Assembly: GCA_003344405.1 (NCBI GenBank)
Contig: NOWV01000091.1
Span: 124,001-188,000, forward strand
Length of the DNA: 64,000 nt
Direction: 5' to 3'
DNA from: Trichoplax sp. H2
Taxonomy: Eukaryota > Placozoa > Uniplacotomia > Trichoplacea
Shown in pieces: positions 38,338-50,500 of this stretch (the first letter of the stretch is position 1; the number at the start of each line of letters is the position of its first letter). Made by a program: the position numbers and the translations under genes. The notes under the pieces are model-generated. The model made no database searches and was not told the DNA's origin. It worked only from the letters and a program-made list of their open reading frames with translations.

Positions 38338-41300
38338 ATGACCAAGTTTCTTTGCAGTTATTTTGCCATCTATTTCCTCTTCACTTGGATTGGATTCACC
38401 GTTACAATCACTCCAGATGCTGTCTGGAGATCATTGTGTTTACATCGATGTCAAGATAAGGTAAAGTAAAAATTTCTTTTACATACGGTAGCCACACATT
38501 TTTTTTTTTTGGAGCTTTTCTATTCTTAATTGCTGACGTATAAAATGAACAGCCGAATAGTAGCCAAACAACTTGATCGATATCACTCTAATGTCGCTGT
38601 AAGGAACTGGAGTAAAAAGTATAGAAAGCAATTATTACAGTATTGCTGGATAAATACTCTAACAGCAATCATTTCGGATATACTTAAAGATGTACATTGT
38701 TTTTTTCCATTGAATTAGTTACTTCTTACGATAGAAAGTGATCCATCATTTTTTTAAGCTTTTTCCGCTACTTTTACAAAATTGAACTTGAAAAAGTTTC
38801 ATTCCGTTTCTTATTTATTTCTATATCATGCATGATTACTGGAACTATGGTTTGGATGTTTCTGAATAAACGCGTAATTTGTCAATTTATTTTATACCGT
38901 ATGACTAATTCAATCTTGCAATTTCTGTACGTCCGTTAAAGCTAGTTATGTCAGCTAGCATGACCCATTTCGTGGCCATCGATTTTATTGATTCATTTTA
39001 AATGCCGTAAGGAATTCAATCCTACGGCTTTAATGATTGCAATTAAACCACTTCTAATAGCCTATTGGCCAACTATCACTTGATTGCTAAATCCATGTTG
39101 TACATAGAACAGATTAATCTTACGATTTCTTGATTGCCTTATTAGTTAAGCTAGTATGTCCCTTGTATAAATTCTTTTTACACAAGCGTCATTTTTCTAA
39201 ATTCATTCTATTTAAACAAATTCAATCTTGTAATCGATTAATTACCATTTAGATTAGTTTTGTCCCCTTGCATGGCCTATTTTGCACTACCGTAGCTTTG
39301 ATTGATTTTCCTAATACTATCAAAATATCCTTGCCGGCTATCTACGTTAACATATATACTGATGGACTGGCCATGAATAGATGCGCTTAGTAAGAAGCGG
39401 CCTTTTAGGAATTACCGTAAATGACAATTTACTACAAGTTAGAGTTTTCAGTTACCCACAACCTTATGATAACATTCAACTAATCCGCAATTGGACGGAT
39501 ATCCGGTTGTGCTTGATAAGTGTATATCTAACTATGTCGTTTTTGCGATGTCTAATCAGATAGGCACATCCAAAGATAAAATATTATATACTATTTTAAG
39601 CTTGCTGTATTCGATAGACTTGATGGATCATTTAAAAGTATTTGACTCCTGCTAAAAAGCTATTCCATCACTCAGCAATGGTAGTAAAATATCCTTTGAT
39701 AACACTTTGTTTATTTTTATCAATTATGGTGAGAAAAGTAGCAATTTCATAGTCTTATCGTTATTATTATTGCATGAACGTAGTCTTCAAATAAAAATGA
39801 AGATAATCCCCAAAAAACAAATCATAGTTGATAGCTACCTGTTGCTTAGAGGGGAGCGAAAAATTTCTCGGGAATTATCAACCATTACTCATCTATTAAA
39901 CTAATTAAGACGGGCCCATTCATCTCTTTTGTCGACGTCCGCCATTAAAAAATGCTGTCGTCTTATAATCATGTTTCATCTTCTCCGCTTTTAATGGCTT
40001 TAGAAAATTTTAGCTACTCATGAAGTAAAGAAGTACGATAAATTATAGTATAGATAAAATGATTGTAAAATGGCTAAAACTTACATAACTTGATCCGACA
40101 TGACCTCCTTTAAAAGTAGAACAACCCCATGGTAAAGAGCCCTTTCCTTTCCGATCGATCTCGCTTTGTTTTTGGTAAAGAGTCTTTCCCTTTTCCGATC
40201 GATCGCCTTTTATGTCCTATTCGTTCACGAACAGTTGGAAAAAGGAAAAATACATTCATTGAATAATACAGCACTTGGTGCCAGTGTTTCCATCGAGGAA
40301 ATCCGCAATCATTCTTAATTTGAGGAGTAAATCTTATTAGTAGATTCACTAAGTGTTAAGGCCTATCCTGAAAATCAGCCCATCCCTAGTACATCATTAA
40401 CATCGCCGCAAATAGTACTAAATTAACTGAATAATAATATGAATTAAATACTTTATTGTGTATTAATGGCATAGGCAGCTTCAAGTGTAGTCAGGGCACT
40501 GTGATGGCTACCGATTGAAAGCCGAGAGTAAAATGAATCATTAACGAGAGACTCCATTTTGATACAGAAATAATATTTCAACTACTGTGGTATGGGGAAC
40601 TTTAGGAAGGCTGTGACATATCAAAATTTACTACTTGTTATTTGCTACTGCGACTCGCTACTTATTCTGGTACGGCGGTTCTCTCTTGACAGAGTATAAA
40701 GTAAAGATTCTTTATAAATATAAATATAATAGGCAAGGATACTTTAATGGACTACTAAATAAAGACCTTCTTTTAGTAGGCCTTGGCTTAAACTAATCTG
40801 TTTCATGTTGCTAATCAGAGGATAGAATTCTTTCTCTTTCAATGACACAAAGTCCAATCGAATTGTGAGGCTATGTGTACTGTATAAGCAAAAGCAAAGA
40901 GATTTTCCAATAGCGATGTAACAAGATGTCACGCGATCATTTTTAGTGGGCTTAACGTCGTCCATCTTGCTTCTATCGCCTATTTGGATCATTCTTGCTG
41001 ATTACCGCAATCCATTCTTTATATACCTATAAAGTAAAATCCATAGACGATCCTGTATACGTCACAATTATTTATATTATACTACAACCTAGTAAAACCT
41101 GTATCCGATTTTATACAATTTTGTAAAGGTAATGAAAATTATTGCGATGACAAGCCAATCATAGTTTTTCTTGGTAGCAAGTTATCCGATTTTATACCAT
41201 TTTATAATCGTGATAAAGATTGTTGCGATAACAAGCTAATTGTAGCATTTCTTTGTAGCAAATTATAAAGGATGCGAGACCTGGATGTATCAAGCCAATT

Positions 41301-44300
41301 ACTCAGGAGTGTTTCAAGCCATGCTTTAGACCTTGCAACACATCATTCAATGGAGAAAACTATTGCAAAGGCCTTACTTGCCGAAAATTTGCCAACAATC
41401 AAAAAAAAATATGCCGTGAATCCTGCAGTTTTGCTGATAAAGTCATCTTTATGAACTTACCATGTAAGTCAATCAATATTTGCTAGGATAAATGAACATA
41501 GACAGGGAAAAATCTTCTTCTTACTTTCATAACTTAAAATAGAACCGTTAATTCTTAGTAGAATCACTAGCTACTGTATTGAATAAGATCGAAAAGAAAT
41601 GGACAACAATGTTAACATAAACAGTATTTACTCTGCACACAGTTCTATAGTTGTGCTTGCTTGCAGCTACGGAATGCGTATAAGGATAATTAATTTAGTG
41701 CTAGAAAGTGATCGCTAAGTATCTTAGCTAGTCTTAAACCTCAAGCTTCAGCAACTATTTAATTAATGCAAGAATGCAGCATATTAATAGCTTATCGATT
41801 CTGGTATAATTTCCAAAAGCATATGAGAACAATATCTTCATAAAATCATGTTAACTACTACCGTATGCTATTTAATAAAATCTAAGTGACGATATTTTTG
41901 ATATCTTTTCCGTGGAATTAGATAATCAGAGTCTTGTTGATCCTCTATTTGAACATACTTGTAAGTATCGTATTTCAAAATAGATTTATTCTCTGATCAA
42001 ACTGTGTTGATTCAGTATTCAGATATAATTAGTCTTCGTTAAATCAATCTATGATAGGATATTAACCCATTTCATAGGCTTAGTAAACTATTTTATAATA
42101 TAGAAATGAGAATCTTTCTTAACAACTTGCAATCGATATCTTAATGATAGTGTTCTGTAGTGTACACAAAACTACTGTAATTAGCTGAAATCACTACACG
42201 TTCTTAATTTAAAAGAAAGTATCTATTCTTAAAGTAGAGCCTATTCTGCAAGCTTGTTTTATGCTTTGCATAATTACCTTCCATCATAGCTAGTAGTTAC
42301 GGCTACGGCTGTTCAATTTGAAATAATAACAAAAATTAGGGCACAAGCATTGTAAAACGATAGCTAACACCTACATTAAAATAGTATTCTATTAAGACAA
42401 TCTGTTTATAATTTGATATGCAAAGAAGTAAGAAGTTGATCAACATTCAAAAGTAGTTTGTACTGAAGCTATCCAATAACATCAATATTTCGCCTTTACA
42501 TATTTTATAATTATCCTCGGACTAATAAAATCCTTTCTATACCGCTATGACACAATGATACTTATTAATTAATGCTATCACATTTTTTGATCTATAGATT
42601 GGAATACTGAGGAAAATCTACAAAATTCCCTATGTAATGTCAACAATCCAGGTGCAATGAAATATATAGCCAGAAATTTGCTGATTGGAAATGAACCCTT
42701 CCGAACAAAATCAAACGACGAAATATGCACCTGTTCCATTAACAATCCGTTATCCCTCAATATTAGCCATTATATCGTTTCACCTATAAAGTCTTCAGTC
42801 GATTATAAAGATGGTAAACTCGTCTTACAAGTGCAATTTCAAGCTAAAGGTTAATTCATTTCTTAATTATAATCCTTTTCATAACTTTCGCTCTCCAGTA
42901 AACTACTTCTAGTTATTCCACAGCAATGCCAGTTACATCGTAATCCAGTCATTACTTAGGTCGTAATAAAGCATTCACTTTTTGGTTCAAATTCTGTCAT
43001 ATTTTATTCTTTTGATCGTATCCTATCTTACTCAAAGTCAAATTTATCCTTTATTTCCTTATTGCTACTTTGTCTTAACACATTTCTCTAATTTTTAATC
43101 TACAATAGAGAAATTTGTCTACTACGAATTGCGTTACTTCCTCAAGAAACTGAATGATGACTCTGGAGCTGTAATTACATACTGTAATATAACTAAAAGT
43201 AATGTAGCAACCGCCATCTTGCACCAACCTAAAGATCAACTTCGTTATAACGTTGATCGAAATAATGATGGAATCAATTTTATCATCATCGTCGTACCTA
43301 GTGTTACTAATCTGATTGCCACCACATCCTTAGCGAAACTTACTCCAGCAGCACTAGAGTATTTAAACCCTGTTTTCTCTACGATTTCTACTGGTAAGTA
43401 TTTATGATTATTCTGGACTGAAATAGGTTTATCTATTCTACCACTATATATTAGATGAATTATAGGATATTTTATATCTTTTAATAGTTGCTTTTCATAC
43501 AGAAAATGTATCAGAATCCAATTATGTGACATCTGGTAAGTAAATACTATAATCTAAACGATATAGAGAGAAACAAATTTGCTATACTGTAGATTCCATA
43601 TTTCATCGATCGTTTCTAAGTTGAGTTCTGGATGAAGGAAAAATCAACAGAGATATTAACTTTCTATCATTACATATAGTTCTTCATATCGAGCTAGGAT
43701 AGTTTAATCATTAACTAACGATGATGAAATTGTGAAACGAAATCTTCTTAAACATTAAAAATCAATGTTACTTGTTAATCAATTCATATTGCTAATTCTA
43801 ATTATATTAGTAACTTTAAACAACCGAGTTATCCAGCACCATTGAGTGTTATATCTTGCAGAATACCATCTATTGCATTTAATCGCCATTATTCTATATC
43901 AATACTTAGCTGTACGATAAAGCAATAGCTAGCAAGTAATCTACTCTACTAGAAATTTATCTTCGTTCTCAACCTCCAGACTCTTGCAGTCTTATAGGCC
44001 AAAACGTCTTACACTAACATTGAATTTATTTTTAGATCGTAAGGAAAAAGATGATACCTGGAAATGGCTACCTGTATTAGGTATCTTATTAATTGCAGCT
44101 TCTATTTTTGGGATTTACTGGCATTTTCGAAGTAAGTTTTGTGAAATCGTCAACACTATTTTTAAATTTATACCTTTCAGTATGAATTACTTAAGATTAC
44201 ATCTAGTAAAACAATATTTTCTGAAAGCTGCACTCGTTACTCATCATAGCTATTCTATAAATGGACTACTTTAAAGTTCATGCTAATATTTGTCTAATCT

Positions 44301-45488
44301 TGTCATTAGCCAAACTGCTTACTGGAGAAAATAAAGCAAGAAAATTATTTCGCAAAAGAACCGGAAAACATCTAGCTAAAACATTGGAGGAATTATTCCT
44401 CGGTAAAGAACAGATCCTGAAAACATCATAGCGTAGCATTAGCTCCATATGTAGTCATAGTCTAAGTTGTCAAAAAATACTATAATGTCTATCTATACTT
44501 GAAAGACATCTGCATGTTACCACTATCTTATTGCTATAGATACTACTGACTTATAGTAATATACGTAATGCGGATAGCGATGAAAAAGATAATAGAGGAC
44601 TTATTTTTTACGTTATTTATAGCGCATCCTATACGAGACATAAACCAATTAATAAAAAGGAAAAACTTTTTATTCATCGTTCAATATCCGTGGAAAAATC
44701 TTCCCTTAAGGTCAGCGGAATTAGCAAATCTTCTTGGTAAAAGTAATATAAGATATACCGTTCCCGACGAAATTGATGATAACGAATTTCCTACGCCTTT
44801 GAATATGGTTGAACAGCCCAGTAAATCACGAAAGGTCAGTTTTTATAACTCTAGTCCTTCAATATTCTATATTAAATAGAATATAATAGCAATTTGCAAT
44901 AGCAATTTGCAATAGCGATTAACGCGTTGATTTGTTTCTGATGTGTATATTATGCTACTGATGTACTTAATTTAACGACTGGAATACTTGCCGTAGCTAA
45001 TAGTAGAATGTTCTAAAAATTTGTCATCTATCGGCATATTCTGCCATCTACATCACTTAAATTAGCTATAATTTAAAAAATAGGTCAAATATATTTATCA
45101 GCCCTGAATCGAAATTGAATTTACTTATTTTCATTGATGATAGATTATCATTTTTCTGACAACGGGATTAGTGGAAACGGTCGCCGACTACAGAAGAAAT
45201 GGTATCCTGACTGATGCTGATTGTGATGAAGGCAAAGATATGGTTATCTTTTTTTGGATTGCTGTCTTGGAAGTATTAAGAAAACATCGAAATTCTATCG
45301 ATATTATCCTTGTTAAAGATAGTAAACTGGATAATGGTCCTGCAGTGCAGAATGGAAATAAAATTCTTGGCTTAGATGAATTCTCAATCTACGATCTTCA
45401 AAATAGTGATGATCGATGTCAAATTCGTACCTGTCTCTTCTATACGATTCAAGGAGATCGAAATTCTCGACTTCCATCTACTGTTTAA
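38338..45488 (+). CDS. R3: IL-17-receptor-like (TIR/SEFIR-type) membrane receptor, 560 aa
   Basis: Exons: 38338-38460, 41259-41463, 41922-41960, 42598-42849, 43109-43393, 43503-43535, 44036-44131, 44310-44402, 44623-44834, 45144-45488; the sum is 561 codons. This is the cleanest copy and the sister of R2. It has a signal peptide and ITPDAVWRSLCLHRC (1-41), eight cysteines (42-109), and beta-rich ectodomain exons (110-312) with CTC and the LTPAALEYLNP stretch shared with R2. The helix core is LPVLGILLIAASIFGIYW (about 319-338). The STIR-like domain (376-560) has FLFIVQYPW as first strand, IIIFLTTGLVETVADY across the phase-0 intron, VIFFWIAVLEVLRKH and a conserved IYDLQ near the end. Where R2 has an extra intron, R3 reads straight through (CCAG/GTGC). 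The donor at 42850 is a weak GTTAAT. Adaptor or ligand is unknown. Confidence 0.82.
38461..41258 (+). other. Intron 1 of R3, paralogous to R2 intron 1
   Basis: A phase-0 intron of 2.8 kb. It contains three diverged units with AATTCAATC(T/C)T-type words (38885-39320), a tandem duplication of about 50 bp built on GGTAAAGAG...TTCCGATCGATC (40130-40205), and the duplicated acceptor region before exon 2. No nested gene is supported. Confidence 0.55.
38885..39320. repeat. Diverged direct repeats in R3 intron 1
   Basis: Units start near 38885, 38991 and 39200. They share AATTCAATC(T/C)TGC or a variant, a GATTAC or GATTGC word, and CATG(A/G)CC(C/T)AT(T) followed by a CTTGATTG word. R2 intron 1 has matching units at 26660-26960, so the array predates the R2/R3 split. 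Confidence 0.5.
41104..41265 (+). repeat. Duplicated 3' splice-site region before R3 exon 2
   Basis: Two units of 81 bp. The first ends with a decoy acceptor TTTTTCTTGGTAG/CAAGTTAT at 41178; the second ends with the acceptor used at 41259 (TTTCTTTGTAG/CAAATTATA). Using the decoy would read into noncoding sequence. Confidence 0.7.
41464..41921 (+). other. Intron 2 of R3
   Basis: Phase-1 intron of 458 bases, paralogous to R2 intron 2. Confidence 0.5.
41961..42597 (+). other. Intron 3 of R3
   Basis: Phase-1 intron of 637 bases, paralogous to R2 intron 3. About 50 bp at 42155-42205 (GTAGTGTACACAAAAC...) has no counterpart in R2. Confidence 0.5.
43536..44035 (+). other. R3 intron before the membrane exon
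   Basis: Phase-1 intron of 500 bases, partly paralogous to 31497-31966 of R2; nothing else seen. Confidence 0.45.
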
Positions 45489-46039
45489 GGCTGTAATTTT
45501 CATTGGATTTTGATTATTCTATTATTGTGATAGTACTGAAATTACTGAGTTACACCCATGATTTAAAATTGTTTAAGGTGAAAATTTACATAAAATACGA
45601 GTATCCTCGTATATTTATTTAAGAGATCATTTACTAATCCATGATAGCGATTCTTAAGCTACAATACCCAAAATTGGAGAGTTTTAGTATTACTCAACTA
45701 ACTAATGTAAATATAGAATTGCGGTATGTTTTGGTAGTGTTTATAAGGAGAAATGTCAACATAAATTGCACCATATTTATTGTAATTATTAAAATAGTAA
45801 CAAATTTACTCCTTGTGTATAAATATTGTTATACATCGTGGCTTAATTCTCTAAATAAACTAATATGTGATCTCTACATTTTCTGGTAAATTGAGTGATC
45901 AAAATGGAGAAGACTTATAGTTTTACCAGTTTTATTAAATTCTGAATTAGCATAACATCAGTCACAAACATTTGCTATTTAAATTATCGTCTACATGTAT
46001 TATATCGCCAAATTTGAAAATAACAACTTTACTACTAAA

Positions 46040-47440
46040 TTCTGAAGAATAGATTATTTGTAAATTGAAATAAACACTGTTTTCGTTATAATTATAATAT
46101 AGCTATTTAAGAATGATAGTATAGTGGTATGCACTTATATCCAACGCACTATTAGTCTATTTGTGTAGAAGTTACAGTATGTATGATGCAGAATTCTTAA
46201 GAATGACCGAATATCAACTAAGTAATCCCTTGAAAATAAATTATTATGAATTCAGATTTAATGTATGGTTAGCATTACATTGGTAAGACTTTGAAACATT
46301 TGAAAAGAATTATAATACCAATCATTCTTAAAATATTTATTATTTGTAAATAGAGATAGGCAATCTTACGAATAGAATTTTAATTTAATCACTGGAGAAT
46401 AATACTCATGCAGTTCTATATTAAGGTTATTAGTCTATTTATCCAGAAACTACAATGTATACGATCTGACGTTATACTAAACATAGACCTGTCGTGAAAG
46501 AAATGGTTATAGAATCAGACATAATGGATGGTATTTATATAACATCGATAAAATTTACTTTACTACAAGTTTCTCCGAAGAATTTGATAATTTATAAATA
46601 GAGATGAGCAGTCCTTTAATTAAAAGTTAAAATTTTTAATATTGCTAATCAGGAATAATGTTACCATAGCCTATTTTTACAAATAAAGGACTATTAGCCT
46701 ATATACACTTGAAAGATAATGACTAAACTACTGCTATTCTCGAAGAATTTGATCACTTAAATAAATTGTGATAGATAGTTTTCCAAGTAAAAGTTCAGTA
46801 TAACTTCTTAAAAATAATACTTCCGTATCGTACACTTACATACAAAGGCATATTATTCTATATTAATTTGAAAAATAAGAACTGCAAATATTCTAATAAT
46901 CTCTACCAAGAATTTGACAGCTTGTAAATAGACATAAATAATCGTTCATGAAGAATTTTACTATAACTATATACTCGATAACAATACTACTGTAGCCTAT
47001 ACTTAAACGTAAAGGACTAATAATTTCTATATATTTTAAAACGTTACCAATCTCTCTAGAGAACTTGATAATTTGTAATAAGAAATAGACAAGCTTCCAA
47101 ATAGGATTTCAATATAACTACTTAAAAATGATACTATTGTAATCTACGCTTACATGCTAACGAATCTTTTATCTAGACTTGCGATAAATGCAATATATAA
47201 GGTCTAGAATTTTTAAGAACTACTGAAAGTGGATCAGTTAATCCTTTGCAAAGAGGTCAAAATTCAGATACATATAATGTATGGTATCGACAATATTTGA
47301 AAACTAAGAATTATGCAGGATAGTAGTACTAGTCTCATTGAGGAATCGGACGATTTGCGAATTAAAATGGCTCGTCTTCCAAATACAAATTATATTACTC
47401 TACTCATAAATGATACTACTATAGTTTTTTACTTGTTAAC
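46040..47440. repeat. Satellite-like array 2, monomers about 160-280 bp
   Basis: Same monomer family and same order as array 1, with anchors near 46051, 46330, 46585, 46748, 46911, 47068 and 47350. The preceding 550 bp (45489-46040) also matches the flank after R2b (35594-36245), so gene end, flank and array were duplicated together. Confidence 0.75.
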
Positions 47441-47560
47441 AGATTGTTAGTCTATTCTCTTCAATAGCAAAACATAAATCTTTGCTGAAATTAACAGTGC
47501 GGTGTAGAATTATTAGGATTTACTAAACACGAATCGAATAAAATCCCTAAAATTACTGAT

Positions 47561-50500
47561 TATAAAATCTGAGGTGATATAGTCACCTAAAAGAAACTAA
47601 TCAGGAAGATAATCGAGAAAAAAGCAATGCTTTCGTGAGCATGTTGATTTATTTTAACTATTTTTATAATCCTACATCAAAGTATAGACAAACGAATTAT
47701 TCGTTATCCATACTGACAAGCTTTGACCCTCTTCATTCTATCTAATATTAAATCATACAGTATAGGATTTGTATCCTTAACGAACACATTTTGGACATTT
47801 TTGATTATTGTTCATTTCAATTTTCATCGTAGGATATGCAAGAATATACTATCAACTAACACAAATTATTTGGTCTTTATTATTCTATTAGAAGCAACTT
47901 CTTTTATCAAATCAGATGCTGGATTGGCTAACGATAAGATTTGTGCGTAACTAGCCGATTTTTAATATTCTCTACGCTATTCTTACTTCCATTCTAAGCC
48001 TTAATCGAATGCCAGGAAGCTTCATAATGATACCATAAATGTTTTTCCATTAATATTATTCCTCATTATCGAGCATTAATTAGAATAAATATGGACATTT
48101 ATTTTATTAGGATAAAATAACTTCGATTAGATCATCTCGATATTAAGCCTCATTTTTAATTAAAAAATTTTTAGTTAAATCATTCTAATAATCCAGATTA
48201 TTTTAGGCAAACATGGAATATTAGTGTGCTTATTGAGTTAAATAAAAGGATTCTGACGCTGTTCTTATACTTCTCAAAGCAACTGAGCTTGGAAACGTCA
48301 ATGCAAAGAATATAATCGCTATCTTCTGTCCTATCCGATATAACATTAGGCATTATGTCAACAAATGAGCAGGATATTAATTATTCCTTAAACTATGTTT
48401 CCTTCAATTATTTTTGATCTGCTTACTAAGACATTCTTTATATAAGTATTATTATCCGTTTTCAAAGAATCGAATCAAATATTATAATTATTTGTTTTCG
48501 TTACAAAAATTTTCTTTCTTCTGTAGTCTTAAGTTGAAGGAGTCTATAAGTATGGGTAGATATATTATAATGCTAACATCTATTACCTAGTAAAAATCTT
48601 TATTTTCATCTTGGAATTTACTGGAATGGCTAGCGCTGATGAGTTCTCGTTTTAGGCGGCGAAAAATAGAAAAGAATTTGGAAACACTTCAAAATAGCCT
48701 AGCCGCAGACAGATTATAATTACATTATGACACGACGTGATAGCGAAAGTAGATATACTTGTAGTTGCCTTTGTATTTCAGCTACTTTGATCTCAAGTAC
48801 CATATTGACAAGAATTGGTTAGCTTCTATCTTAGATAGCAGTTGATTACTTCAAACTTTTAGCCTAATTAATAATTCCCTTCTTGAGTTGCAGGACGAAA
48901 TTCTTTCTACAAACCATAATAGAATTCTGATTTATCAATTATACCGCCCTACTAATTACTAATTTTTCTACACAATTTAAAGTTTTTTTAGAATTAACTC
49001 GAAAGGTGTAACAAATGAAAAATTATATGAAATAATATTTCACGTCAGACAACTAGAATTGTCAACATCAAAGGTATTGTAAAAGTGGACATATATTAAA
49101 TTACCGAAATAAAAGACATCTATTGAAAAGAAACTACAATAACGCAGTAACTACTGGTATTGTCATGATGAAAGTAGATTTCAGCTTTCATAGGACTCTT
49201 ATTTAAAATAACAAATAATTTTATTTGTGCCAGGCTCTCTTTTCAAATTGTAGATAGTAGCACATTGCATAGACATATATGGAGGAATAGGCTTTCATAT
49301 TCGATAAATGTTTGTGCCGAATCAGACCCTAACCATACTTATTTTAAGTAGTATTAATATTTTTCAATTTCTAGACAACAATGACGCTAAGTAAAATATT
49401 TTATACTTGCGTCTGGACATGCCAGTTGATGATTGTGATGGCTCTAGAGAATTTTGTTTACTTTAACAATCTAAAGAAAGCCTACGGGTGTAAACATAAT
49501 TAATGCTGAAGGTGTAAAGGAAAATAGGTCTTTAATAATCAAAGATATTTGTTAAAGTACGACCATGTGAATAAAAAGACAAAATGCCACATCACTAGAT
49601 AACCCTAACGAGCAGGATGAAATCCGAACATATCCCACTAAGGTAATTTCGTTATAGATTCAAGAGATTATTTTGCATCCGAAATACTCTTGTACCAACA
49701 ATTTCACATACATAAAATATTCTTGCAACTTTTTTAAATATTAGACTTGAAATTTAGGACACCGCAGTATTGGTAACGTAGGAAAATAAGAGACATTTTC
49801 ATAACTTATTTTTGTACGGAATGGTCAATTAAGGTGCTATATTACGATTTTGGGACTTTTCTTTATCGTCCACTAAGCTCTATACCATGTCAGTGATATT
49901 TTTTGAAGAAAGCGCGATTTCGTATGTACACAATTCATATTCAAGGTCATGTTAGTAAACGAAAATTCATGGAATAAAATGTTGGCATAGTTTTATTTCC
50001 AGTCTACAAAAAATAACTGCAAATAAAATGGGGAAATACTACACAGATAATTAATGAAGCAGTTTATAGATCGTCATAAATTAAAAAAACACTACGTACG
50101 TTATTTATATGAATAGTTACGCGATTTCCACTTGTATGCGAACCTACATAGAAATATAACATTAATTAAGTTTATTCCTACTAGTCCAGATCTCGTACTC
50201 TACTACAAATTTAAAAATTGACCGTTGCTGAATTGTATATTAAAGCAATTAGCAGATTACAGAAGTTGAACCACCGTAATTTAGCTTGAGTTTCCAAACT
50301 TAATTACAGCTTTATATTAACGTAATTGCTAAAAGGACTCATTTTAGTGGAGGTTGAAGGTATTGAAATTGATTACTGTAATTTTACATTGACCGTATAG
50401 ATTAATTAATTTTACAAAAAGGATATATCATACAGTCTATAGTATCTTGCAGTTAGGAAATAAGCTATCCGTAAAGTACTCTAAACCTGCATTTACCAAT

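Noticed and set aside
41272-41454. Plus-strand 60-codon frame in the R3 cysteine-rich exon
   Set aside because: Wrong frame; the frame starting at 41259 keeps all eight family cysteines and the right splice phase.
49381-49503. Short hydrophobic frame with C-x3-C resembling receptor exon 1
   Set aside because: It ends in a stop without an in-frame donor and has no eight-cysteine exon downstream; likely chance or a decayed remnant beyond recognition.
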